Counted from the first letter of the stretch, positions 34,201 through 44,700 are shown. The stretch: 64,000 nucleotides of DNA from Chitinophaga oryzae (GCF_012516375.2 NZ_CP051204.2:1426001-1490000); one strand, 5' to 3'. Numbers and translations are program-made. Notes: generated by a model from the letters alone, not told the origin.

Positions 34201-35457
34201 TTGGACAGACGTTTTTTTCTCAAGGCAGTACCGATGGCTGGTATCGCCGGTTCGCTGAAGACAGACAAAAATCTGCTGGCTGAGCTGGCGGCACCACCGC
34301 CGGCCAACGACCGGGCCTATAACCTGGAGTTACTTTTACGTATATGCCATCCCGTTATATCCCATCTCAGCAAGGGGACACTGGTAGCCAATATGCCTAC
34401 AGAAGTAGCGCCACATTACAGCAAGCCGGTACGTAAGGTGACCTACCTCGAAGCTTTCGGCAGAGCACTGGCAGGACTGGCGCCCTGGCTGGAGCTGGGG
34501 CCGGACAATACCATGGAGGGCAGCAAGCGTATCGATATGCTGACAATGACGCGTAAAGCGATGGCACAGGCAGTAGATCCCGCTTCGCCGGACTTTATGA
34601 ACTTCACCGGCAAGTTTGACGCACAGCCGCTGGTAGACGGCGCTTTCATGGCCCATGGCCTGTTGCGCGCGCCAACGCAGCTGTGGGGATCGTTATCTGA
34701 ACGTACGCAGCAACAGACCATCGATGCGCTTAAAAGCCTCCGTAGCATCAAAGCCTTCAGTACCAACAACTGGGTGTTGTTTGCCGCTATGATTGAAATT
34801 GCCCTGTTGCAGTTTGGCGGCGGGTGGGACCGCAAGCCGGTGGACCTGGCCGTGGAGAAAATCATGGAATGGTATAAAGGCGACAGCATGTATGGCGATG
34901 GTCCTCATTTTCATTACGACTATTATAATTCCTTTGTGATCCAGCCGATGCTGGTAGACGTACTGAAAGTGCTGGCGGCAAAAGGCGAAGGCAGTAAAGA
35001 ACAATACGAACTGGCGCTGAAAAGGATGCAACGTTATGGCGCCATCCTGGAAAGACAGATATCTCCCGAAGGAACGTTCCCGGTAGTAGGCCGCTCGATG
35101 CCTTACCGCAACGGCGCTTTCCAGGCGCTGGCACAGCTGGCCATGGAACGGAAACTGCCTGCAGAGCTGCAACCGGCACAGGTACGTTGCGCACTAACGG
35201 CAGTGAATAAACGAATTTTTGAAGCGCCCGGCACGTTCGATAAAAACGGCTGGCTGCAGATTGGTTTCTGTGGTCATCAGCCGGAGATCGCCGATGTGTA
35301 TACTTCTACCGGCAGCCTCTATTTATGCACCACCGGTTTCCTGGATTTGGGATTACCGGCGCATGATCCCTACTGGAGCGCTCCCGCTGCAGAGTGGACG
35401 GCACAAAGAGTATGGAAAGGTAAACCCGTTCAGAAAGACCACGCTATTGATATGTAG
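34201..35457 (+). CDS. DUF2264 protein with Tat-like signal, TTG start
   Basis: A 418-residue protein of the DUF2264 family (segments RKVTYLEAFGRALAGLAPWLELG, TNNWVLFAAMIEIALLQFGG, GDGPHFHYDYYNSFVIQPML). The start is a TTG ten bases after GH88; no ATG is available before the signal. The N-terminus MDRRFFLKAVPMAGIAG has the twin-arginine pattern (RRFFLK), so folded export by Tat is likely. DUF2264 proteins sit in many pectin and glycosaminoglycan loci and have a predicted (alpha/alpha)6 toroid; no activity can be stated. It is the last gene of the operon and is followed by a terminator. Confidence 0.85.
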   Translation: MDRRFFLKAVPMAGIAGSLKTDKNLLAELAAPPPANDRAYNLELLLRICHPVISHLSKGTLVANMPTEVAPHYSKPVRKVTYLEAFGRALAGLAPWLELGPDNTMEGSKRIDMLTMTRKAMAQAVDPASPDFMNFTGKFDAQPLVDGAFMAHGLLRAPTQLWGSLSERTQQQTIDALKSLRSIKAFSTNNWVLFAAMIEIALLQFGGGWDRKPVDLAVEKIMEWYKGDSMYGDGPHFHYDYYNSFVIQPMLVDVLKVLAAKGEGSKEQYELALKRMQRYGAILERQISPEGTFPVVGRSMPYRNGAFQALAQLAMERKLPAELQPAQVRCALTAVNKRIFEAPGTFDKNGWLQIGFCGHQPEIADVYTSTGSLYLCTTGFLDLGLPAHDPYWSAPAAEWTAQRVWKGKPVQKDHAIDM

Positions 35458-35458
35458 A

Positions 35459-35488
35459 GATTTTTTGATTTGCGATTTTTTGATTTCG
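35459..35488. repeat. Tandem GATTTTTTGATTT motif
   Basis: Two 15-base units that begin GATTTTTTGATTT are placed head to tail directly after the DUF2264 stop. The same motif occurs at 46431 and 46447 and inverted at 46535. Confidence 0.7.
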
Positions 35489-35501
35489 TAAACGGATAAG
35501 G

Positions 35502-35540
35502 AAAAAGACCGGATCGATTTGTTTCGCTTCGGTCTTTTTT
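35502..35540 (+). terminator. Terminator of the kduI operon
   Basis: AAAAAGACCG (35502-35511) and CGGTCTTTTT (35530-35539) pair over 10 bp and run into more T. Confidence 0.8.
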
Positions 35541-35591
35541 TATCTATCTAAAATAGATAGTTTAGTAGTGTTTAGAAAATTATAACAAATT

Positions 35592-36059
35592 ATGGGACTG
35601 TTTTTAAAAATTACAGCTGAATCTCAGGGGGCAAAAGCGGTAGAGAAAGCGTTTATAAACAACAGCGTGATAAATGATATTCTTGATGGTTTAAATGATT
35701 ATGCCTGGCAGGATCAAATTTCAGCGAAACTTAGAACGATACATCCTCAATACAGTCATATTACACTTGGTACCATTCTTCGACTTTTTCTTCTTAAGAA
35801 TATCGAAGCCGGTAATCTAAAATCATTTTCAAGATATGTAAAGAAAAATGACAAACTGGTGATCGATCAGCTGCTGGTTGCAGACAAGTATGAGTTGCTA
35901 TCTGAGGATGAAACCAGGCAGGCAATCTGTGACGATGTTTACAGCTATTTTGAGGAAGTAATTTTGAAAAACAAAGTTAAGTTTCAGGATTTCGATGCTA
36001 TTTCATTTGTTCCTTTACTTAAGAAGAGGTTTCAGGAAATTAAGGAGAAAACAATCTGA
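35592..36059 (+). CDS. Unrecognised 155-residue protein
   Basis: A soluble, mostly helical protein of 155 residues without signal peptide or membrane segment. I do not recognise a family. The sequence has an alternating pattern of charged helices (KKNDKLVIDQLLVADKYELLSEDETRQAI) that could be a small interaction domain. It starts with a clean ATG after an A+T-rich leader, is A+T-richer than its neighbours and overlaps the end of the convergent acetyltransferase gene by 20 bases. It may be an acquired gene. Confidence 0.6.
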   Translation: MGLFLKITAESQGAKAVEKAFINNSVINDILDGLNDYAWQDQISAKLRTIHPQYSHITLGTILRLFLLKNIEAGNLKSFSRYVKKNDKLVIDQLLVADKYELLSEDETRQAICDDVYSYFEEVILKNKVKFQDFDAISFVPLLKKRFQEIKEKTI

Positions 36060-36558
36060 TCGGCGCTTTCCCATCCGGCGTAAGCCATTTTTCATACACC
36101 AGCCTCACGGGCTCATACTGCTGTGAGGCCAGGAACTGCTGCATCCGGAGATTGTTGCTCAGGGTATAACGTACGATCCTGCGTACGCCTTTTTGAAGGT
36201 AGATTGTCTCCAGGGCATCGTTGAGCTGACGATAGATGCCCATGCGCCGGAAGGCCGGCGCCACATATCCATCGGACACATACAACGTATTGCCGGTATA
36301 GGCTTCGATGCGGCTTTCATCCGGTTCTTCCACATACGCAAAGATGAAACCTGCCGGTTCGTCGTCTTTGGCAGCGAGCAGGCAGGTACCGTCATTTTCT
36401 TCCTGTGCGGAGATAACATGCTCCATATAATTTTCCTGTATGTCTTCCCAGACGGCTGTCTGCGGAAAGAAAGCCCGTTCAGACAAGTGAAGTTCCTTCA
36501 TCATGGCTGAAAGGAGTGTGTAATGTTCTTTTATGCGTATGGGCGTAATTGTTATCAT
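36040..36558 (-). CDS. GNAT N-acetyltransferase linked to the NRPS-like gene
   Basis: A 172-residue GNAT-fold protein: GYVAPAFRRMGIYRQLND is motif A with the acetyl-CoA loop (R-x-x-G-x-x), and EEPDESRIEAYTGNTLYVSDG leads into it. Its start lies 8 bases after the stop of the large PosA-like gene, so the two are co-transcribed. In that setting it could acetylate the amino-acid product or a tailored intermediate, but this is only inferred. The 3' end overlaps the convergent small gene by 20 bases. Confidence 0.8.
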   Translation of the reverse strand: MITITPIRIKEHYTLLSAMMKELHLSERAFFPQTAVWEDIQENYMEHVISAQEENDGTCLLAAKDDEPAGFIFAYVEEPDESRIEAYTGNTLYVSDGYVAPAFRRMGIYRQLNDALETIYLQKGVRRIVRYTLSNNLRMQQFLASQQYEPVRLVYEKWLTPDGKAPIRLFSP

Positions 36559-36566
36559 AGCAGTGG

Positions 36567-39500
36567 TTATTCTGGTCTGACCGGGCTGCCGGTCCAGTCG
36601 GTGCCAGGTTGCAGTTTTTCTCCTTTCATCACCAGTGAGAGCGGCGCGATGTTCACATCATTGCCGATTTCACTGTCGTAGAGGATGATGGTACGGGCGC
36701 CGATGCTGGTGCGTTCGCCGATTTTTATCGGGCCTATTTTCATGACGCGGTCTTCAAACAGGTGGGTCTGCGGACCGCTGTCTTCGTTGAGCGCGGCGTC
36801 GGAGCCTATTTCCACCATGTCAAATTCGGTGATGTCGGTGGTATTGAGCCACACGCGATGGCCTGTTTTTACGCCCAGGAAGCGCAGCAGTACGGGGAGC
36901 CAGGGTGTGCCCCTGAGAAAATCGAGGAGGAACGGTACCGACAGCGCTTCGTAGGTAGAGGTGGTGCCTTCGCTGCGCCATACTTTGGAAGTCCACATCG
37001 GATGCTGTACAGCGTGGTATTTGCCTGTCAGTATCCATTTCATGAATACTGTAAAGAGGAAAGCCGGCAGGCCAAGGAAGAAGAGGTAGTAGAAAGGTAT
37101 TTTGAGCAGTATCTGCCACCAGGACTGTTCGGTTACCAGGTCATGTGCGTAGGCGATGAAAAGGATGCTGCAACAAATGACCATGGTTTCCGGTATCAGG
37201 ATACGGACGAATTCTACCAGTCCTCTGGCCATCTTTCTTTGGGAAGAGGGGTGGGTAGTCAGTTCCGGCGGAAAGAAGTGGCTTTCCTGGCGGCGGGGCA
37301 GTGCAATGGCGGGAGAGCCGAACCAGTCGCGTGCCGTACTGCCGGCCAGCTGCTCTTTTGTGGGAGGCGTGGACAATACGCCGATCAGCATATTGGGCGG
37401 CAGCTCGTATCCCTGTGGTATGAGGGCGCTGTTACCCACAAAGCTGGTATCGTGGATGATTGTTTTTTCGAGGACCAGTTGCTGTCCGCGTACATCGGAT
37501 TCACCGAGGGTAACGGCGTCGGCGATAAAGGCGCCGTTGCCGATTTCGAGCAGCGGGTGGGTGACGCTGCTGGCGGTAGACACTTCCGTGTTTTTACCGA
37601 CGCGGGCGCCCAGTGCGCGGAACAGGCCGGAGATATATACTGTCGCAAAAATAGGATGGATCACGATCAATGTAAGTGACATCAGTTGGTCGGCAAACCA
37701 TTTACGGACATAAAACAGGCTGTAAATGGGATAGGTGCCGGGCTTGATGCCCCATTGCAACAGGCGGGTCAGTACGACGGTCTGCGCAGTGAACAGGATG
37801 ATATAACTCAGCGCCAGCGATGGCGTGATGACCATGTAGTTGAAGTTATAGTCCGGCGCTGCGTTGTCCAGCTGGTTGAGCGTGATGATGGTAGGCAACA
37901 GCGGCAGCAGGACGGTGAACGGAAATACCAGCAGGAACAGCGAGAAAATAAGGCTGTATTTTCTGCGGGTAGCTGCGGACACGGGCAGTGGCTGCGGCAT
38001 CTCATCCATATTTTTCTTCACTTTCAGCTGTGCGGGGCTTCCGTACCACACTTCGCAGGTCGCTATCCGGCTGCCGGCGGGCAGGTAACTAAGGTCCTGC
38101 AGTTCGCTCCAGGGCTCCATCACGGTGTCGCCGGCGATGACAGCGCTGCTGCCGATGTAGGCGTGGTCGCCGAGGTGTACGGCGCGCAGTTTGAGCCAGC
38201 CGTCTTCCACCCATGCGTTGTTGATGACCGCCTGGGAACTGATGCTGACGTCGCTGCCGATGCTCACCAGGTCTTCCGCCCCGATAGTGACGGCTGCCAG
38301 CTGTGCGTCGGATGCTATTTTAACGCCCAGCAGCCGCAGATAGGCAGGGTAGAGGGGCGTGCCGTTAAGGAACTGGGAAGGCATGAGGCGCTGCATGGTT
38401 TTCACCAGCCACCAGCGGAAATAGTATTGTCCCCACAGCGGATAGTCGCCGGCTTTCATTTTTCCGATGATCAGCCATTTGGCGGTGATGATCAGCGCAG
38501 AGAACAGCGGCGGCAGCAGGCAGAACATGCACAGCGCGGTGATGATGGCATATCCCAGGTGACTGGTCTCCTGCTCCACATAGTAGTATCCCAGGTAAGG
38601 CAGGAATATCTGCATGGCGAACAGGCCGAAGATCGCCAGCAGGGCGATCGTTTGGGCGATCCAGCAGGCGAGATGCCGCCACCAGGGCACTTTATTGAAG
38701 CTGCGTTCTTTTTTCCCGCTGCTTTGTGGTTGCACGTTCCAGGTATCTACAAGGACCTGTAACGGGCGATGGATATAGATGTCTTTCAGTGATGCCTGCG
38801 GCACATCGGCTTCGCGGCGCAGGCGCGACACAAATGCCGCGGCCAGCAGGGAATGCCCGCCCAGGTCGGTGAAGAAGTCCTGCTGCAGGTGGATATCCTT
38901 GTCGGGGAATACTTTGGCCAGGACGGCCATAACCCTGTCCTGCAACGGAGCGTTGGCATCGATCGCTTCATGGGTAACGGGTTGTGCAAAGGCCGGCGGC
39001 AGCGGCAGGGCTTTACGGTTTATTTTTCCGCTGGGAAGGCGGGGCATTTCATCCAGCCGGAGGACGGTGCCGGGCACCATGTAAGGCGGCAGCACTTTGG
39101 CCAGGGCTGTACGGAAAAAGCTTTCCTCAAAAGGTTGCCCGTTTTCCATTGTCACATATCCTACCAGCTGGTCTTGTTCGTTGTTGTCCTTTTTCACCGC
39201 TACTGCTGCAGAGATGACGCCGTTGACGGCATTCAGGCGGTTTTCAATTTCTCCCAGTTCGATACGGTATCCGCGCAGTTTTATCTGATCGTCGAGGCGG
39301 CCCTGGAAGTCGATGCTGCCATCGGGCAGGATGATGGCCGCGTCGCCGGTGCGGTATACCATTTCGCCCGGCACCATGTCCATGGACGCTGGCTTGGGAA
39401 CGAATTTTTCGCGGGTGAGTTCGGGGCGGTCGATGTAACCATGTCCGACGCCCGGGCCGGTGATCACCAGTTCCCCTCTTTCTCCGAGGGGGAGAATGTT

Positions 39501-40499
39501 GAGTTTATCATCTACCACCGCCATGTTGTAATTGGGCAGGGGATGGCCGATGGTAATGGTATCGCCGGGTTTGAGGGCGGCAAAGGTGGCGCTGACGGTT
39601 GTTTCCGTAGGGCCGTAGCTGTTATAAAATGTTCTTGGCGGGACGCCCCAGCGCGCCAGTACCTGTGGGGTACAGGCTTCACCGCCGGCATTGATCAGGC
39701 GGAGGGAGGGGATATCGTCTTCCATAACTGCCAGCAGGCTGGGTACTGCATGGAGGATGGTAATTTTTTCGTTGCGCAGTACGCCGCCCAGTTCATCGAT
39801 GGCTTTGGCGGTCGTGCTGTCAGCCACCCAGAGGGTGGCGCCGGCGAAATAGCTGACCCATGTTTCCTCGCACCACATGTCAAAGGACACAGAGAAACCC
39901 TGGTACACCTTATCGTGGGCGGTGATGTTGAGAATGGTTTGTTCAGCTCTTACCAGGTGGCATATCTGCCGGTGGGAGATGGGGATGCCTTTGGGCTTGC
40001 CGGTGCTGCCGGACGTATACAGCACGTAGGCAATATCGTCCGGCGTGGGGCCGGCGCGGAGGGTGAATGTTTCCGCTGCCGCCGGTACCGGCGGAACAGA
40101 GAGGATGGCTGCATCGAGGCGAAGGGGTTCCTGACTGAAGCAGGCGGCGGCCTTTACTTCTGTGAGCACGCCTTCCACCCTTTCGGCAGGCATTTCGCGG
40201 TCGAGCGGAACATATGCCGCCCCGGCTTTCACGATGCCGAGGATGGCAGCGTGCAGTTCCAGCCCGCGGGGCCACCATACGCCCACCACGCTGCCCGGGC
40301 CTATGCCGCGTGCCTGCAGCATGGCTGCCACTGCATCGCTCCAGTGGTCTGTTTCAGCGTAGGAGAGGGATTGGTGTTGGAAGATCAGCGCAGTATGGTG
40401 TCCATGCGCTTTGACTGACTGCCTGAAGATATCTGCCAGTGTTTCCTGATGCAACAATTCCTGGAGCCGGGGTCCTTGTACTATACTATAGCCGTTCAT
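36567..40499 (-). CDS. PosA/Pls-like NRPS: adenylation, carrier and membrane acyltransferase-like domain
   Basis: A 1310-residue protein. Residues about 20-500 are an adenylation domain with core motifs YVLYTSGSTGKPKGIPISH, NSYGPTETTVSAT, YRTGDAAIILPDGSIDFQGR, KLRGYRIELGEIE and PSGKINRKALP. The aspartate that holds the alpha-amino group appears in SFDMWCEE. A carrier domain follows (about 515-590, DLGGHSLLAAAFV). The remaining 700 residues have several membrane helices and left-handed beta-helix (hexapeptide) segments in three blocks. This is the layout of Pls/PosA-family synthetases, which include the epsilon-poly-lysine synthetase. No condensation or thioesterase domain is present. A GNAT gene follows at 8 bases. 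Confidence 0.85.
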   Translation of the reverse strand: MNGYSIVQGPRLQELLHQETLADIFRQSVKAHGHHTALIFQHQSLSYAETDHWSDAVAAMLQARGIGPGSVVGVWWPRGLELHAAILGIVKAGAAYVPLDREMPAERVEGVLTEVKAAACFSQEPLRLDAAILSVPPVPAAAETFTLRAGPTPDDIAYVLYTSGSTGKPKGIPISHRQICHLVRAEQTILNITAHDKVYQGFSVSFDMWCEETWVSYFAGATLWVADSTTAKAIDELGGVLRNEKITILHAVPSLLAVMEDDIPSLRLINAGGEACTPQVLARWGVPPRTFYNSYGPTETTVSATFAALKPGDTITIGHPLPNYNMAVVDDKLNILPLGERGELVITGPGVGHGYIDRPELTREKFVPKPASMDMVPGEMVYRTGDAAIILPDGSIDFQGRLDDQIKLRGYRIELGEIENRLNAVNGVISAAVAVKKDNNEQDQLVGYVTMENGQPFEESFFRTALAKVLPPYMVPGTVLRLDEMPRLPSGKINRKALPLPPAFAQPVTHEAIDANAPLQDRVMAVLAKVFPDKDIHLQQDFFTDLGGHSLLAAAFVSRLRREADVPQASLKDIYIHRPLQVLVDTWNVQPQSSGKKERSFNKVPWWRHLACWIAQTIALLAIFGLFAMQIFLPYLGYYYVEQETSHLGYAIITALCMFCLLPPLFSALIITAKWLIIGKMKAGDYPLWGQYYFRWWLVKTMQRLMPSQFLNGTPLYPAYLRLLGVKIASDAQLAAVTIGAEDLVSIGSDVSISSQAVINNAWVEDGWLKLRAVHLGDHAYIGSSAVIAGDTVMEPWSELQDLSYLPAGSRIATCEVWYGSPAQLKVKKNMDEMPQPLPVSAATRRKYSLIFSLFLLVFPFTVLLPLLPTIITLNQLDNAAPDYNFNYMVITPSLALSYIILFTAQTVVLTRLLQWGIKPGTYPIYSLFYVRKWFADQLMSLTLIVIHPIFATVYISGLFRALGARVGKNTEVSTASSVTHPLLEIGNGAFIADAVTLGESDVRGQQLVLEKTIIHDTSFVGNSALIPQGYELPPNMLIGVLSTPPTKEQLAGSTARDWFGSPAIALPRRQESHFFPPELTTHPSSQRKMARGLVEFVRILIPETMVICCSILFIAYAHDLVTEQSWWQILLKIPFYYLFFLGLPAFLFTVFMKWILTGKYHAVQHPMWTSKVWRSEGTTSTYEALSVPFLLDFLRGTPWLPVLLRFLGVKTGHRVWLNTTDITEFDMVEIGSDAALNEDSGPQTHLFEDRVMKIGPIKIGERTSIGARTIILYDSEIGNDVNIAPLSLVMKGEKLQPGTDWTGSPVRPE

Positions 40500-40802
40500 A
40501 ATTTTGCAGTCCCTGGTGTTCTTGGGGCCTGGTAGAACAAAGTTACAGGGTACGGTGATAGCGCTGCCTTATAATTAGCTTAAAAATAGGTTATTATAGG
40601 CGAATACAGACTTAGTGGCGTTCAACAGGCCCTGACTGTCGGTGAAACGGCGGTAGTCTCCGTCAGCAGGGCCGTTTATCTCCTATTAAAACAACGTTTT
40701 TGTTAACATTTATTTAAAGATCCTATCGCAGGGAGCTATGCCGTCCAACGCTTTTTAAATACGTGTATAACAGTAATGGGTATACGATTTTTCCGATGGC
40801 GC
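40500..40802. other. Gap between NRPS-like and SRPBCC genes
   Basis: About 303 bases without a gene. GGCCCTG (40628-40634) and CAGGGCC (40667-40673) form a hairpin without a U tract that may end the SRPBCC message. The A+T-rich part next to 40500 probably holds the promoter of the NRPS-like gene. Confidence 0.5.
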
Positions 40803-41222
40803 TTATCCTTCCAGTGTACGGCCGATAGCATCGAGGACATGTGTCCAGTAGTTCTTCATGGCTTCGCGCTCGGCGCTGTTGGCAAGCCATTCGTGATGAA
40901 AGCTGACCGTAGTTTTTTCTTTGGCCGGGATTACCCTTATCTGTAAGGTAGAGGCGTCTGTCTGTCCTTTTTGCTGCCATTTCATCCGGATCACTTTTAT
41001 ATCCGTAACACTGGTAACGGTGATGGTTATGCCGGAAGCGGTGGTGTAGGTGTCTCCCTTCTGAAAGGCGATATCGGCTTTGTTGTCCAGCCATACGCCG
41101 AGGACAGGCTGGGAGAAAAGTGTTTCCCAGGCGGCGGCCGGTGAAAGGGCGAAGGTGCGTCTTACTCCAATTTCCCACCCCTGGGAGGCGGTATGTCCGA
41201 TAGTATTTCCAGGTGTACTCAT
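40803..41222 (-). CDS. SRPBCC/AHSA1-family protein
   Basis: A 139-residue START-like (SRPBCC) protein of the AHSA1 type: an N-terminal RRTFALSPAAAWETLFSQPVLGVWL segment, a central beta-sheet (VTSVTDIKVIRMKWQQKG, TLQIRVIPAKEKTTVSFHHEWL) and the closing helix MKNYWTHVLDAIGRTL. Such proteins bind small hydrophobic molecules; the bacterial ones have no settled role. The frame at 40803-41222 has family-like content, unlike the longer overlapping frame on the same strand. Confidence 0.8.
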   Translation of the reverse strand: MSTPGNTIGHTASQGWEIGVRRTFALSPAAAWETLFSQPVLGVWLDNKADIAFQKGDTYTTASGITITVTSVTDIKVIRMKWQQKGQTDASTLQIRVIPAKEKTTVSFHHEWLANSAEREAMKNYWTHVLDAIGRTLEG

Positions 41223-41726
41223 ATTTTTTATTTAAATAAAGGTAAAAAAAATATTTTGGCTCCTTTTTAATATGTAATAAATTAATTATCACTAAATTTA
41301 TGGGAGATCCTGTGCGTATAAAAACAGACGGGGAAGCAGAAAGTATGACGGGGTAAAGATTTTTTTTTATTTTTATTCAGACCTGTTTACTAAGTGATCG
41401 TAGAGGATAACGATAGTATTGCAACCAGAATCTAAATCAGTGATACGTCTCGTGAAGACTGTAGCATAAAAAAACCAAAATCAGAACCGTTTTTCTTAAC
41501 CAGTAAAACAAAAAAACACTAAGCGAAGTAAATCTAAATCTAGCGAAACCTGCAGCAATGCTGTAGATCTATGGCCAGAAACCGTTTAAGCTAAACCGTA
41601 TTTTCAAAACTCAAACGCCATCAAATATATCATCATGATGAACGTCATGATGCTGGAGAACTATGACCAAAATCTGATCAGATCAGACTTCTTTTTTAAT
41701 TTATCTAAACCAAAATCTGCAATTAC
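41223..41726. other. Long leader before susC with hairpins
   Basis: About 504 bases without a gene. CATCATGA (41631-41638) pairs with TCATGATG (41645-41652), and TCTGATC-A-GATCAGA (41673-41687) is followed by CTTCTTTTTT. The second hairpin plus T tract ends about 30 bases before the susC start and looks like an intrinsic terminator within the leader. No sigma/anti-sigma pair is encoded next to it. Confidence 0.6.
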
Positions 41727-44700
41727 ATGAGGAAATTCTTACTCGTGGTAGCCAGTATGCTGTTTATAGCATCGACTTTACTGGCGCAATCCCACCGTAC
41801 GGTTACAGGTAAAGTGACCGATGAGCAGGGTTCCGCTTTGCCTGGCGTATCCGTAAGCCTGCCCGGTGGTAAAACTGGTACTGTAACAGACGCCAAAGGT
41901 GCGTTTTCCCTATCTGTTCCTTCCGATGCAAAGTCATTACGCATATCCTTCGTGGGATATGAACCTAAGTCCTTACCTATTACCGGAGAGAACATGGGAA
42001 CTATCAAACTGACATCAGATACAAAAGCGATATCTGAAGTAGTGGTGGTGGGATATGGTACACAACGTAAGAAGGAAGTGACGGGTAACATCGCTTCCGT
42101 GAAAGGTACGGCACTGGCCAATTTGCCGGTGCAGAGCTTTGAATCCGGTTTGGGCGGCCGTGCTGCCGGTGTACAGATCACTGTGCCCAACGGTGTTGTG
42201 AACAACCCGCCGGTGTTCAGGATCCGTGGCGTCAACTCCCTGTCTATGAGCGCCTATCCGCTGATCGTGATCGACGGGGTGCCTACCTTCAGTGGTGATG
42301 TAGGATCTACTAACGCTCCGCTGAACCCTCTGTCCAGCATCAATCCGGCTGACATCGAGTCCATTGATATCGCGAAAGATGCCGCCGCTACTGCTATCTA
42401 TGGTAGCCGTGCCGCCAACGGCGTAGTACTGGTGACCACCAAGAAAGGTAAAGCCGGCCGCCCGCGCGTGATGTATGACGGCTGGGTAGGCATGACCACC
42501 CCTAACCGTTTGCCTAAACTGCTGAACGCGCAGGAGTATATCGACACAAAGAACGAAGCACTGGCCAATGCTGGTGACAGCAGGCGTTATGAGTTTAACA
42601 AAGATGCGAACGGCAATAACATCGACACCAAATGGCTGGATGTTGTTTACCGCGACAAGGCCATTTCTCACAGCCATAGCCTGAGCGTAGGCGGTGGTAC
42701 GGAGAATACCAGCTATTATTTTTCTGCCGGGTATACCAAACAGGAAGGTATCCTGAAAAGAAATGATTTTATCCGCAAAAACCTGATGTTGAACGTAGAC
42801 CAGAAGGTAGGAAGAATTTTTTCCGTGGGTACCAAAATGTCTTTCTCCAATGAGAACAGCCTGATCTCTGGTTCTTCCGGGTCACTGGAAGGAGAGGCTT
42901 TCAGTTCCGGCGGCCTGGCCCGTCTGGCGTTCCTCACTTCCCCGATCGTAGCACCCCACAATAACGACGGTAGCTATAATACGAATGGCGGCTCCGGCAT
43001 CGGCGGCGCCAAAGGTGGTCTGAACGTGGGTATCTATAACCCCAAGATCCTGCTGGACCTCGATCACTCCAATACAGAGGCGAACCACGTACAGGGAAGC
43101 GTGTATGGTCAGCTGAAACCCTGGGAATGGCTGACTTTACGTACGCAGTACGGTATCGACTATATCCTGATGAACAACGATATTTACGCCAATAACAAAA
43201 ATGGCGACGGTTACAGCTCCAACGGTGACGCTACCAGCACTTATACACAGTATAAAAGATGGATGTGGACCAACACAGCGCAGTTTGACAAAACATTTAA
43301 CCAGCATAGCCTGAGTGTACTGCTGGGTTCTGAGCAGCAACGCGACCAGCGTGAACGTTATGGTATCGGTCGCCAGAACCAGATGGACCCTTACTTCAAT
43401 AACTCCGAAGGCGGCTGGTTGACAGACCTGAGCAGGAATATGCTGCGCCGCGAGAACTACCTGTTGTCCTGGTTCTCCCGTCTGAACTATAACTACAAAG
43501 AGAAATATTTCGTAAGCGGAAGCGTGCGTCAGGACCAGTATTCAGCGTTTGGTGAAGACAAGAAGAAAGGTACTTTCTTCAGCGTGTCTGCCGGTTGGGA
43601 AATCACCAAAGAAGATTTCTGGGCCGACAGCAAACTGGCGAATGTGTTCTCCACCCTGAAGCTGCGTGGTAGCTATGGTAAAGTGGGTAACTATGCCGGT
43701 CTGGGCGACTATGATGCGTTGTCTCTCTACAGACCGGTGCCTTATGGCGAAAGACCTTCCCTGTACTTCAGCCAGGCGGGTAACCCTAACCTCGGATGGG
43801 AAGTAAGTAAAAAGACAGATATCGGCATCAGCTATGGTTTCCTGAACAACAGGATTACCGGTGAACTGAGCTACTACTATAACAATATCGACGGCCTGAT
43901 CCTGTTTGTGCCTCAAATCCCTTCCGCCGGTATTCCTTCCACCTCTGCTATTGCCACTATTCCTGCCAACGTAGGCAAGATGTACAATAAAGGGGTGGAG
44001 TTCAGCATCAGTGCAGCTGCTGTTACTAAAAAGGACTTTACGTGGAACACCTCTTTCAACATTGCCTACAACAAAAACGAAATCACGGAGCTGGCAGGCG
44101 CCCTGGACAAGATTCCGTTTGTGACCAGTTCACTGGAACAGACGAGCGTAAACCAGGTTGGTCATCCGGCCAGTATGATTTATGTTGTTCGTTCTCATGG
44201 AGTGGACCCGCAAACCGGCAGAAGGATCTTCGTTAACAAAGCGGGGGAGGAAGTATTCTACAACCCGGTAGGTGCTGTCTTTTCTTATGCAGACGGTAAA
44301 CCGGCTCCTGCTGTTGGCGCCAAAGACGCGGTGGCTTACAAGAACACCAATCCCAAGCTGATCGGCGGTTTTGAAAACACTTTCCGCTACAAAAATTTTG
44401 AGCTGAACGTGTTGCTGACTTATCAGACCGGTTTCTACGTTTACTACGGCAGCCTTGCCGGCATGAAGGACCAACGCTACTGGAACAACAGTGTGGAAGT
44501 ATTGGACAGATGGAAAAATCCGGGTGATGTCAGCGAAACACCGAAGGTGGTGTATGGCGATAACATCTCCAATGGTTCTTCTTTTGCTATCAGCGCCAAT
44601 GCGTTTAAAGGGGATTTCCTTAAACTCCGTACAGTGGGGCTGACTTACATACTGCCGGAGACAGCGCTTAAATCCATTCACCTGAGCGGCGCCAAGGTAT

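Noticed and set aside
38853-40418. Open frame of 521 codons opposite the NRPS-like gene
   Set aside because: It is antisense to the adenylation domain and has a composition typical of shadow frames; no domain or signal.
40723-41292. Longer frame overlapping the SRPBCC gene
   Set aside because: The shorter frame at 40803-41222 has the AHSA1 pattern; the longer one is in another phase and shows no family features.
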